This document shows positions 37,440 to 45,975 of a DNA stretch of 64,000 bases, piece by piece. The stretch spans positions 9,424,001-9,488,000 of the forward strand of contig NZ_CP107869.1 in assembly GCF_036013645.1 (NCBI RefSeq). The letters are read 5' to 3'. Origin of the DNA: Streptomyces sp. NBC_00490. Lineage in GTDB: Bacteria > Actinomycetota > Actinomycetes > Streptomycetales > Streptomycetaceae. Made by a program: the position numbers and the translations under genes. How positions within the stretch are numbered: position 1 is the stretch's first letter; each line of letters begins with the position of its first letter. Below the pieces are notes generated by a model. That model was not told where the DNA came from, made no database searches, and saw nothing but the letters and a program-made list of their open reading frames with translations.

Positions 37440-39254
37440 TCACCGCTTGACGCGGCCACGGGCGGCAAGAGCCGCCAAGCCGAGCAAGGCGGGCTCGACA
37501 AGACGGGACAGCATCTCGGCGTACGTTCCAACGGTGGTGAGGTCCTGGCTCGATGACCGGAACACCGCCGAGTTGATCACCACGCGCATGGACTTCTCGA
37601 ATCGCTGAGACGTCAGACGCCGGCCGAGAGGCCCGTCGGGAGCGACGGGATCGGTCGTGCTGTTCGTCATCAAGATGTTTTGGCCTACCAGCCGACCCCT
37701 GCTCTCGGATGGCGCCACCTCCTTCGGCACACCCCACAGCATCATCACGAGCACAGTCGCGGCCATGGACCCGAGCAGCCAGCCAAAAGCGCGAGAAGCA
37801 CGTAGGCCATAGCCCGAAACCGCCCAGTAGACGGAAAGCAGCGAACGCTCGGCGCGGGGCCGTTTGGTGTCGTGTCGCCGCATTTCCATCTCACCGTAGT
37901 AAAAGTCGCTGGCGTCAGGCTCGTTCTTGCTGTCTTCGAAGGCCTTGCGAAGCTGCCGGTACGCGGCGGCCAACCCTGCGGGTCCTACAACTTCCACGCC
38001 GGTCGGCGCCGCTGTCCACGCATTCCAGCCCTGGGCGGCTCGCCAGTGCTGCTCTTCGGCCAGCGTTCGCCGTGTGGTCCAACGCACAGGCAAAAGGCCG
38101 CGTCGACGCAAGCCCGCGGGCGGCAGCGCGAGAAGGTATTCGCCCTCCAGACGTAGTTGGTCCAGATGCACGGCATCGGACAGCAAGCAGGGCGTCATGT
38201 CAACGTCTTGGAGCACTAGATGGGCTGCGTCCACACCTTGCAGGGAAGCGATGCGCACTCCAGAGTCGCCGCCATCCAAGGGCCCCTCTTCCAGAACTTC
38301 TTCAGGCCCCTCGACCCCGGTCCGCTCGGTAAATGGAGTCGCCCGGATCGTGATGATCAAGGGATAGGCGAGGACCGCATCGCTGAGGTCCACGGTGGCG
38401 TACCGCAATCGCAGGCTTGCTCTTGCGGCCCATTCTGTCCGTATGCACCACAGCCTTCTCGTAGCCGCCTCGATGACGACCGGAGCGGCGAATATCGCTG
38501 CTGACAGATCCACTGCCTCTTCGCACACCAAGGGACCCAGCCGCGACGCGCTCTCAAACCTCGCTCCGTCAAACCAGGCGCAGCCGACGAATCGGGCGCC
38601 CTGAAAGTCGACACTTCCCGAGAACTGCACGCCGTCGAACGCAGCGTTGCCGAAGTGAGTGTGCCGGAACCTGACATGTCCAGAAAAGCGTGCGCCATCA
38701 AATCGAACGTCGTCAGTGAACCGTGCTTCGCCAAACCACGCGCTCTTCTCGAACACCGCTCCGCGGAACTGGGCCCCACAAAAGCGCGCCCGTTCAAACG
38801 AAGCGTCTCCTTTCAATTCTGATCCCACGAACCGCGCGGTCCCCAGGAAGACGGCCTGCTCAAAGCCAACCTCGTTCCCGAAGCACACACCGTTGAAGTC
38901 GGCGTCGCCGAAGAACCGCGCTTCTTCGAAACGGGCTGTACCGACGAGGGCTTGCCGGGTGTCGGGATCCCGCACGGCATCAAGGAGCGCGCCGAGGAGG
39001 CTCTCGGTGATCGAGGTGCCTCGGTGATCGAGATCGCTCCCGGGACCCAACTGTGCCAGGTAGGAGCCAAGCTGACTGTCGGCCAGGTGTTCCAGGCATG
39101 CGTCGTACGGATCGACGCGGCGTCCCCGGCAACCGGCAGCGGCGTCCGTCGAGTTGGAGCGGTGTCGGCAGTACGGCCAGGGCGGCGCGGTCACGGGAAG
39201 CTGATGTGTCACATCAGAAGGGGACGGCCGGGGGCGGGCCAGAGTTCCGGGCAT
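37440..39254 (-). CDS. Pentapeptide-repeat membrane protein
   Basis: The 604-aa protein begins with a Cys/His segment (WPYCRHRSNSTDAAAGCRGR, then YDACLEHL). Next come many pentapeptide repeats at about residues 105-245 (ARFEEARFFGDADFNGVCFG is typical), which fold into a right-handed beta helix. A middle globular part follows, and then one or two membrane helices (FGWLLGSMAATVLVMMLWGV and the C-terminal PALLGLAALAA). Its role is unknown; such proteins are often grouped with channel-like or sensor families. The ATG at 39254 is kept, though a GTG at codon 15 may be the true start since the GAGGA before the ATG is too close. Confidence 0.8.
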   Translation of the reverse strand: MPGTLARPRPSPSDVTHQLPVTAPPWPYCRHRSNSTDAAAGCRGRRVDPYDACLEHLADSQLGSYLAQLGPGSDLDHRGTSITESLLGALLDAVRDPDTRQALVGTARFEEARFFGDADFNGVCFGNEVGFEQAVFLGTARFVGSELKGDASFERARFCGAQFRGAVFEKSAWFGEARFTDDVRFDGARFSGHVRFRHTHFGNAAFDGVQFSGSVDFQGARFVGCAWFDGARFESASRLGPLVCEEAVDLSAAIFAAPVVIEAATRRLWCIRTEWAARASLRLRYATVDLSDAVLAYPLIITIRATPFTERTGVEGPEEVLEEGPLDGGDSGVRIASLQGVDAAHLVLQDVDMTPCLLSDAVHLDQLRLEGEYLLALPPAGLRRRGLLPVRWTTRRTLAEEQHWRAAQGWNAWTAAPTGVEVVGPAGLAAAYRQLRKAFEDSKNEPDASDFYYGEMEMRRHDTKRPRAERSLLSVYWAVSGYGLRASRAFGWLLGSMAATVLVMMLWGVPKEVAPSESRGRLVGQNILMTNSTTDPVAPDGPLGRRLTSQRFEKSMRVVINSAVFRSSSQDLTTVGTYAEMLSRLVEPALLGLAALAARGRVKR

Positions 39255-39489
39255 TCCTCGACGGGGGCGTCCGGTCCAGGGGACTTCTGGCGTCGCCCGG
39301 GCCTACGGCCACGCACATGATCCCCCGGCGACCAATAGCGAGAGGCCAACGGCATTGACGGCAACGAGTTCGGACGGCTACCGCACGCGACAGCTCATCG
39401 CGACAGTGACACGAAGCTGTCGGCCAGTCTCTCGGGGCACCCGCATCTTCTGAGCGCTGACCTGCTGTGAGGACCACGCGGTCCGATGA

Positions 39490-40020
39490 CTAGTAGACGC
39501 CTATCCGGCTGTCGTCGAGGACATCAGAGGCCGCCGCCCGGAGGCCTTTCACGGCCTGGTACAGCAGGTCTTCCCGCTCGGCGGCGAGCGCGGTGTTCGC
39601 GGTCTTGCGGGAGTCATCCCCGGCGTGGGCGTCACGCACCATGCGTCGGATGACATCGGCGAGGTCGTCGGCCGCGTGGACCACACGGTAGAGCGCTTCC
39701 ACCACCGACGGCGGACCTTCGAGGATGACGAACTCGGCAGCCCGGTGGACGCCGCGGACCTGGGTGGCGAAGCGCTCCATCTTCTCGTCGACGTCCCGCA
39801 GGTCCGGCCGGGCTGCCGACAGCGCGTCGCGCACGGCATCCAGGGCGACATCACGGTCGTAGACAGCGCCCAGATAGTTCGCGTAGGCGTCCCGGCGGTG
39901 CTGGCGGCGCCACTGATCGAACTGCGACCGCGCCGCCGCGCGTCCTGTGACCATCGCGGAGCCGAGGGTGGCGAGTGAACCCACGGCGGCGCCGAGCAGT
40001 GCGGTGAGTCCAGCGTCCAT
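39490..40020 (-). CDS. Membrane-anchored helical protein of unknown function
   Basis: This 176-aa protein starts with one hydrophobic helix (LTALLGAAVGSLATLGSAMV) that likely anchors it to the membrane, followed by a long helical cytoplasmic part (RSQFDQWRRQHRRDAYANYL; LDAVRDALSAARPDLRDVDE). No domain is recognised. It stands alone between the pentapeptide-repeat gene and the next small gene on the same strand. Confidence 0.65.
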   Translation of the reverse strand: MDAGLTALLGAAVGSLATLGSAMVTGRAAARSQFDQWRRQHRRDAYANYLGAVYDRDVALDAVRDALSAARPDLRDVDEKMERFATQVRGVHRAAEFVILEGPPSVVEALYRVVHAADDLADVIRRMVRDAHAGDDSRKTANTALAAEREDLLYQAVKGLRAAASDVLDDSRIGVY

Positions 40021-40050
40021 GGAGTCATTCTGCCTGCGGCAGGGCCGGCG

Positions 40051-40413
40051 TCATTCCTCGCGATGCTGAGCGAACACCTGCTGCTGCTCGTCCCGCCAGC
40101 TCCAGTTGGCCGGCCGGGAGAACGGCAGGGTTCGGGCCAGGCCGGAGAACTGCTCAGACGGCTCCTGGCTGGCCTTGTTCACCACGATCGCCGAGAGCAT
40201 GGGTGCGCGTCCGTCGGCGTTGCGGTGGAGACAGACGTCCTTGAGCAAGTACGTCATGATTCCGCGGTGAGGCGGGATGGAGTCGAAGCCTTGTGTCGCC
40301 AACTCCGCGCTCAGTTCCCCATATGTGGTGGTCTGGCCTTGCCGGGCGTGGTTCCGCAGGATCGCCACGGCTGCTTCGATCGCTGCCGGATACTCCGGGT
40401 CTTTGGTCCTCAT
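40051..40413 (-). CDS. Conserved small protein, possible winged-helix
   Basis: A 120-aa protein with a helical N-terminus (IEAAVAILRNHARQGQTTTY), then GELSAELATQGFDSIPPHRG and IMTYLLKDVCLHRNADGRAP. The TTYGELSAEL part and the following segment recall the winged helix of alkyltransferase-like proteins, but the order of later motifs differs and the PCHR site is replaced by PPHRG, so I give no function. GGGGGA ends eight bases before the ATG at 40413 and decides the start. It precedes the membrane-anchored protein on the same strand by 31 bp. Confidence 0.65.
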   Translation of the reverse strand: MRTKDPEYPAAIEAAVAILRNHARQGQTTTYGELSAELATQGFDSIPPHRGIMTYLLKDVCLHRNADGRAPMLSAIVVNKASQEPSEQFSGLARTLPFSRPANWSWRDEQQQVFAQHREE

Positions 40414-40663
40414 CGCGCTTCCCCCAATGCGTGGACAGTGCCCAGCCTGCGCATCGTATCGGCCGGACACCGGCCCCCGTACCGATAGCAGGCAAGACAG
40501 CAACTCTCCTGAACTCAGCCGAGCACCTGTGCCAGCCGACCATCCCCTGAGCAAGCCCAAGTTGCCCTTAACTTCCCAAGCTGAGAGTCAGGCACCTCTA
40601 CATGGCACCCGCTCCCGGGCAACGTCAGCACACCCACGGAGCCGGATCACTAGGCTCGCCCCC

Positions 40664-41077
40664 GTGAGCCAAGACGCCCGCCTCATCGCGAACCACCGAG
40701 TCCACGTCGTACCCGTCGTCCTGGCTCTGGCCAACCCCCCTTGGCAGCGGGACGTATGGCTCGCCCCTTCTACGTTTGAGAACCTGGACCACGTCTTCCA
40801 CACGCTGTTCGACGACTTCTGCGACGCGGACGAGCCCGAGCGGTACCTCGGCGTCAGTCTGAGGACAGAGGAAGAGGTCGCTCTCATGCGTGAGTTGGGT
40901 GTCGCGCTCAACGCCGTTGGAGAAGAGGCGCCCGGCGATACCGACGAGGAGTATCTCCGGGCGCCCTCCTGGCCGGACGTGGTCGCCGTCGCAGGTCGCC
41001 TCGCTCAGGTCATGGTCGCGAATGACCTCCAGGAACTCGCCGCTCTGCATAACGCCGAGCCCAGCACCTGTCCTTGA
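40664..41077 (+). CDS. SCO4402-like conserved protein
   Basis: A 137-aa acidic soluble protein. The pattern NPPWQRDVWLAPSTFENLDH, VFHTLFDDFCDADEPERYLG and RAPSWPDVVAVAGRLAQVMV resembles a widespread actinobacterial family named after S. coelicolor SCO4402, whose function is unknown. Start is GTG 40664; no strong ribosome site precedes it, so a leaderless or weakly translated message is possible. The gene sits alone. Confidence 0.6.
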   Translation: MSQDARLIANHRVHVVPVVLALANPPWQRDVWLAPSTFENLDHVFHTLFDDFCDADEPERYLGVSLRTEEEVALMRELGVALNAVGEEAPGDTDEEYLRAPSWPDVVAVAGRLAQVMVANDLQELAALHNAEPSTCP

Positions 41078-41326
41078 AAAGGGGCCCAGGAGTGAGTGTC
41101 CAATCACGTGACAGCGCCCACGCGCACCGGCGGACAAGTACGGCGGTGGCCCTACGCGGCACCCGACGTCAACCCCGACCCCAGCCCCAACCCCAAACCG
41201 CATCAGTCGGCATCAGCAGGACGATCCGGTCCCGTGCTGCATCGCCTCATCGCCGCATCAGCGATGCCTCACCGGGCGCCCCAGCCGTCTCCGATCAACC
41301 GGCCACCCGTCCAAGAAGACCAGTTT

Positions 41327-43249
41327 CTAGCCGCCCGAGCCGTTCGCGCTGACCCGTGCTTCCGCCGCGCTCGTGGCAGCACTGCCCGCGTAGGCGATAT
41401 TCGGCCGAGGCGCCGGTGACATGTCGGCTCCGAGGAAGTAGTCGACGTGGTGGGACTGCATGTAGCCCTTGAAGGTCATGGCGTTGCGGTAGGCGGGGTT
41501 GTGGGCTGGGGTGTAGAGGCGGGTGGTGGTCGGTTGGTTCGTGGTGAAGATGATCAGTTCGTTGTAGGAGGCGTTGGTGTAGACGGCCTCCTCGCGCCAG
41601 TCGCCGAGGATGTCACCGACGAGGGTGGGGCCGCCCTGGGCGGCTGTGACGGCGCCGTAGTTCCAGGTGCTGACCAGGCGGGGGAGGCTGCCGGTCGACG
41701 TCGGGTTGAGCGGGTTCCATTTTTCGATCTTGCCGTCGTTGAGGAGCTCCGTGGTGAGGTCGCCGTCCCACCACAGGCCCAGTTGCGGCCAGGGCCGTAG
41801 TGAGGTGTTCGGTTCGGTGAGCTGGTTGGAGGGGGCGTTGTACAGGCCCGAGAAGGACCAGACCTCCATGCCGGGGAAGCGTGCGTCGACGTCGGCGGCC
41901 ATGCCGCGCCCGACATCGGCGGGACCGCCGTTGTGCTTCCAGATGATGGAGCCGGTCGAGGCGTCGTAGTAGTACTCGAGGAGGCCGCTGGGGTTGTCCT
42001 GCTGGACGCCGTAGCCCTCGAGGCCCGGGCGGCCGGGGTCCATGTCGGCGATGTGGAATCGGTCGCCGTGAATGATGCCCTGGGGGCCCATGGTGTAGCG
42101 CAGGGTGCCGTCGCCGTTGAGGACGAACCCGATCTCGGCGACCTCGTCCGTCCCGTCGCCGTTGACGTCGAGGGCGCGGGAGTTGTGTCCGTCGGGTGCG
42201 TTCTGGCTGCCGCGCAGCCACGTCCATTCCTGCCTGAGCGCGCTGCCGGTGAATTTCCAGGCGGCCATCATCAGGTTGAACGCGCCGTCGTCGCGCCGGT
42301 TCTTCATGTAGGCGACCAGACTCGGCGTGGTGCCGTTGAGGTACGCCACGCCCAGACGCGCCCCCATCGGGCCGTCGCTCAGGTAAGTGGTCGGTACGGC
42401 GGCCCAGTTGCGCAGTGCTCCGGTCCGGCCGTCGAGTATGGCCATGAACTGCCGGGCGTCGTCCGCGTGCGTCCAGGTCGCTCCGTCGCCGAACCTGACA
42501 CCGTCGGCGATCTTGAGGGCGACCTCCGCTCGGCCGTCGCTGTCGAAGTCGTAGACCGTGACGCCGTCCCAGTGGCCTACGTCGATCGCGGACGACCCCG
42601 GTTCGATGTTGTCCTGGTTCTGGCTGTTCGGCCCCATGTCGACGTCCCAGAGGAAGTCGCCGTCGCTGCTGTACGCCTCGAGCTTCTGGGGCGAGGTCTG
42701 CCGGTCCACCAGGTAGTCGTACTCGCCGTCGCCGTCGAGGTCGCCGACCCAGACGAACTTCACCGGACCGCCGGAGCGCAGCGGCACGCGGACCACGGGT
42801 TCCGTCGCGTGATTGGCCGTCAATGTGAAGGCCCCGCTGGGCGCCTGCTCCTGACCGCCCACGACCGCGGCCACGCGATAGCTGTTGGACCGCGTCAAGT
42901 CGGCCGTCGAGTCCGTGTAGTTGGTCCCGCCCGTCAGGACGGCGGCATTGACCTTGGCGTACGCGCCGCCACCGGTGGACCGGTACACATTGAAGCCGAT
43001 GCCCTGCGGGTCCAGGCCCAGCAGCCGCCAGGAGACCAGGACCTGGCTGCTGCCGGAGCGCACCGCCACGACCCCGCGTCCGAGGTTCTCCATCACGCGC
43101 GCGGCCTGGATCGTCACGTCCCCGGCCGCGGCCGGGTTGGGCGAGGCGACGCTTCCCGGGGCGGCGGCCAGGGTGGCGCAGACGGCCAGGACCGCTGAGA
43201 CGGTGACGGGGAGCCGGTGGGCGGCTCGCCACCGATGCGTTAACTGCAC
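41327..43249 (-). CDS. Secreted rhamnogalacturonan lyase (family PL11)
   Basis: The 640-aa protein has a signal peptide (LPVTVSAVLAVCATLAAAPG, cleaved near ASPNPA), then a lyase fold of eight-bladed propeller type with calcium-binding Asp loops: WVGDLDGDGEYDYLVDRQTS, VYDFDSDGRAEVALKIADGV and DVNGDGTDEVAEIG. Active-site type stretches such as GHWDGVTVYD and the end LYTPAHNPAYRNAMTFKGYM are conserved in PL11 enzymes that cut the RG-I backbone of pectin. There is no cellulose-binding domain. The GTG at 43249 follows AAGGAG. The upstream region holds two LacI-type operators, so expression is likely repressed until pectin sugars appear. Confidence 0.93.
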   Translation of the reverse strand: MQLTHRWRAAHRLPVTVSAVLAVCATLAAAPGSVASPNPAAAGDVTIQAARVMENLGRGVVAVRSGSSQVLVSWRLLGLDPQGIGFNVYRSTGGGAYAKVNAAVLTGGTNYTDSTADLTRSNSYRVAAVVGGQEQAPSGAFTLTANHATEPVVRVPLRSGGPVKFVWVGDLDGDGEYDYLVDRQTSPQKLEAYSSDGDFLWDVDMGPNSQNQDNIEPGSSAIDVGHWDGVTVYDFDSDGRAEVALKIADGVRFGDGATWTHADDARQFMAILDGRTGALRNWAAVPTTYLSDGPMGARLGVAYLNGTTPSLVAYMKNRRDDGAFNLMMAAWKFTGSALRQEWTWLRGSQNAPDGHNSRALDVNGDGTDEVAEIGFVLNGDGTLRYTMGPQGIIHGDRFHIADMDPGRPGLEGYGVQQDNPSGLLEYYYDASTGSIIWKHNGGPADVGRGMAADVDARFPGMEVWSFSGLYNAPSNQLTEPNTSLRPWPQLGLWWDGDLTTELLNDGKIEKWNPLNPTSTGSLPRLVSTWNYGAVTAAQGGPTLVGDILGDWREEAVYTNASYNELIIFTTNQPTTTRLYTPAHNPAYRNAMTFKGYMQSHHVDYFLGADMSPAPRPNIAYAGSAATSAAEARVSANGSGG

Positions 43250-43375
43250 GACGGTCTCCTTGGGTTGCTCGCGTTGCCGTTTGTGGCGCGGTGCATCGGA
43301 CCTGGCTCGGCTGCGCTCGTGACCGCTCGTCGGCGTGACCTTCGCGTCGGTCGATCGCCAACGGGCCGTCCGGAG

Positions 43376-43389
43376 TTGAAGCGTTTACA
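43376..43389. promoter_or_regulatory. LacI-type operator 1 upstream of the RG lyase
   Basis: TTGAAGCGTTTACA is centred on CG like LacI-family operators. It lies just past a possible promoter on the minus strand: TTGACG at 43421-43426, a 17-base gap and a weak TTCCAT at 43398-43403. Repressor binding here would block lyase transcription. Confidence 0.5.
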
Positions 43390-43499
43390 CGGTGGCGATG
43401 GAAGCATCGTGATGCGTACGCGTCAAGGTAAAGTGCATGGTTACGGTCCATAGAGTTCAGGGCGGTCGTCTCCTCCTGATCGTCTGCTCGCCCTGTAAG

Positions 43500-43513
43500 T
43501 GAAAACGCTTGCA
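43500..43513. promoter_or_regulatory. LacI-type operator 2 in the same intergenic region
   Basis: TGAAAACGCTTGCA is a nearly symmetric LacI-family site (also close to the cre pattern), 124 bp from the first. Two sites at this spacing could allow looping, and this one may also serve the plus-strand gene at 43684. No other gene lies in this 434-bp region. Confidence 0.55.
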
Positions 43514-43683
43514 ACTCCGCACGGAAAGCAGGAAGTAGGACCCCGTCCGACGAACCGTGCTCGTGACTCCAGAAGCCCCGCGACACGGACGTCCTCCAGA
43601 GGGAACCGTGATGGCCGAATGCCGTCTGTTCCCGGTGGGTGAACGCCAATACCGTGTGCGACCGTCGCGTACTGGGGGGTCTC

Positions 43684-44751
43684 GTGAACGGTCTCCGCAC
43701 AGTCATCGTCTGCCTTGTGATCGCGTGCGCCACGGTCGTGTCACCGGCCACGGCCGCGCCGCCCGCCGCCGCTGCGAAACCGAGCTGGTCGGCGCTGCCG
43801 GTGCCGGCGGCGGCCCCGCCGGTGACCGTGTCCGATCTCGCCGCCCGCGGGCCGGGCGAGGCATGGGCCACCGGGTACGAGCACGCCGCCGACGGGCTGC
43901 GGCCGATGCTGTACCGCTGGGACGGCACGGCATGGAACCGGGACACCACCTTCCCCGGCGCCGACGAGCTGGGCTGGCTCGGCAAGGTGCAGTTCGTCGG
44001 CGAGGAGGTGTGGATCTTCCACAACCGCGCGGGGGCGGGGGAGATCCTGCGCCGGTCGGCGACGGGATGGAGTGCCGTACCACTGCCGCGGACCCTGTGG
44101 ACCTACCAGGACTTCACCGCCGTACCGGGTGCCGCGTGGGTCGTCGGCGAAGACGACACCGGGCTGAAGGTGTTGCACTACGACGGCTCCCGCTGGACCA
44201 CGCAGTCCACCCCGGACGGCGTGATCTACCTGATGGGCGTCACCGCGCGTACGGCCACCGACGCCTGGGCCTGGGCGGACACCAACACCGGGACCACCGT
44301 GCTGCGTTGGGACGGCACGGTGTGGCGGGACGCCGAGGTACCGCTGCCGCCGAACAGCAACGTGCACACGATCCTGCTCGAACCGTCCGGCCGGGCCACG
44401 ATCGGCGGCAGCCAGTACATCGACGGCGTGCCCCGCACCTACCTGATGACCTTCAACGGGCATACCTGGCGCACCACTTACCCCTCGCTGGGCGACACGT
44501 ACACCGAGGGCATGACGCGCGGACCGGACGGCGCCCTGTGGCTGCCGGTGCGCAGCGACCGGGCGTTCCAGTCGAAGTACGCACGGGTGGACGGCAGCCG
44601 CACCACCTTCTCCTATGGTCCGGAGCGCACGAACGCGATCGACGTCAAGCCGCGTGAACTGACGAGGGCCGGGTCCTCACTGCTGTCCTTCGGGACCGTC
44701 GAGATCTACGGCTCCAAACCGAACCTGATGAGCGAGCGGCTGGGAGGCTGA
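43684..44751 (+). CDS. Secreted propeller-like protein 1
   Basis: The 355-aa product has a signal peptide (VIVCLVIACATVVSPATAAP) and repeated blades of the form hydrophobic-x-WDGTxW: YRWDGTAWNRDTTF, LHYDGSRWTTQ, LRWDGTVWRDAEV and TFNGHTWRTT, spaced about 45-50 residues. This suggests a six- or seven-bladed beta-propeller outside the cell. No catalytic motif is seen. The GTG at 43684 is set by GGGGGG a few bases before it. The next gene, its paralog, begins two bases after the stop, so both are cotranscribed, away from the lyase and near the second operator. Confidence 0.78.
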   Translation: MNGLRTVIVCLVIACATVVSPATAAPPAAAAKPSWSALPVPAAAPPVTVSDLAARGPGEAWATGYEHAADGLRPMLYRWDGTAWNRDTTFPGADELGWLGKVQFVGEEVWIFHNRAGAGEILRRSATGWSAVPLPRTLWTYQDFTAVPGAAWVVGEDDTGLKVLHYDGSRWTTQSTPDGVIYLMGVTARTATDAWAWADTNTGTTVLRWDGTVWRDAEVPLPPNSNVHTILLEPSGRATIGGSQYIDGVPRTYLMTFNGHTWRTTYPSLGDTYTEGMTRGPDGALWLPVRSDRAFQSKYARVDGSRTTFSYGPERTNAIDVKPRELTRAGSSLLSFGTVEIYGSKPNLMSERLGG

Positions 44752-44753
44752 CC

Positions 44754-45863
44754 ATGGCACGCAGACTTCTCGTCGCGGCCCTCGCCGTCGCCCTGACCAT
44801 CATCACCTTCATGACCACGGCCGCGGCGGAGACCCAGTCCTGGCAGCACTTTTCCGTCCCGGCGCAGGTACGCCCACAGGCCGGACTCAACGAGGCCGTG
44901 GCGCTCGGGCCGGACCGGGCCTGGGTGGTCGGAGCCGACGCCGTGGGCCGCGAGGCGCCGGGCTTCCCGCTGGTGCTGCGCTGGGACGGAACCACCTGGC
45001 AGCGCCAGAATCTGCCCGGGATCGGCTGGCAGGGAGAACTGCTGTCCGTCGCCGCGACCTCACCCACCACCGTCTGGGCGGTCGGCCGCGACTCGGCGGG
45101 CGGCGCGCACCTGCTGCGCTACGACGGCACTGCCTGGCGCGAGACCCGTTCGCCGAGCGGGGTCCAGCTGACCCGAGTCGTCTCCGGTGGCGGCGAGACC
45201 TGGCTGATCGGCTCACGGGACGGAGCCCAGGTACTGCTGCGCTGGGACGGCCGCGGCTGGCGGGACGTGCCGGCGCCGTCGGGGGCCGTGTACGGCCTGC
45301 ACATCCTGGCGGCCGACAACGTCTGGGCCGCGGGCGAGACCGTCTCGGGCGCGGCGGTGTCGCACTGGGACGGGCAGACGTGGGAGCAGACCGTCGTGGA
45401 CGGGTTCCCGCGCTCGGCCGTGGGCAGCGTGCTGGCGGTCTCGCCCACGGAGGTGTGGGCGGGTGGCACGGCCGGGTTCGTCGGAGGTCCGGTGGGCCGG
45501 CCGATCCCGCCGCTGCTCGTCCGCTTCGACGGACACGAGTGGACCCACGTGACCGTGCCCACCGACTTCGGCGGCATCACGTCACTGGCGCCCACCACGT
45601 CCGGCGAGCTGGGCTGGGTCGCGGTGGCCCGCTCACAGAAGTGGGGCCCGCCGGGCAGCACTCCACCGTTGGTCCCCGGACCGGACTTCCTCGCCTGGAA
45701 CGGGCAGTCGTTCACCGAGTACAGCGAACCGGCGGTGGCCGGGGAGGGAGACTCCAGGACGCTACGGCTGGCACCGGTGCCGGGCACGTCGACGGTGTGG
45801 TCGGTCGGCCGCGCCGACGGGCCCGAGGGCACCTTCGCCCCGCGCATCCTGCGGTTCGGCTGA
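44754..45863 (+). CDS. Secreted propeller-like protein 2 (paralog)
   Basis: A 369-aa paralog of the protein before it, with signal peptide (LLVAALAVALTIITFMTTAA) and six WDG-type blades: LRWDGTTWQRQ, LRYDGTAWRET, LRWDGRGWRDV, SHWDGQTWEQT, VRFDGHEWTHV and LAWNGQSFTEY. The two genes clearly arose by tandem duplication and share an operon. A binding role, for example for a carbohydrate or a partner protein, is a reasonable guess but not shown. Confidence 0.78.
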   Translation: MARRLLVAALAVALTIITFMTTAAAETQSWQHFSVPAQVRPQAGLNEAVALGPDRAWVVGADAVGREAPGFPLVLRWDGTTWQRQNLPGIGWQGELLSVAATSPTTVWAVGRDSAGGAHLLRYDGTAWRETRSPSGVQLTRVVSGGGETWLIGSRDGAQVLLRWDGRGWRDVPAPSGAVYGLHILAADNVWAAGETVSGAAVSHWDGQTWEQTVVDGFPRSAVGSVLAVSPTEVWAGGTAGFVGGPVGRPIPPLLVRFDGHEWTHVTVPTDFGGITSLAPTTSGELGWVAVARSQKWGPPGSTPPLVPGPDFLAWNGQSFTEYSEPAVAGEGDSRTLRLAPVPGTSTVWSVGRADGPEGTFAPRILRFG

Positions 45864-45975
45864 AAGACCAGCAGGGCCCTGTCCGAAGGCCGTTGGGCAC
45901 GGTGATCGCACAGCACCGGACCGACGGCTCGGGGGCCGTCGAACGATGTCGGTGGCTCCAACTAAGCTCCCGCCC

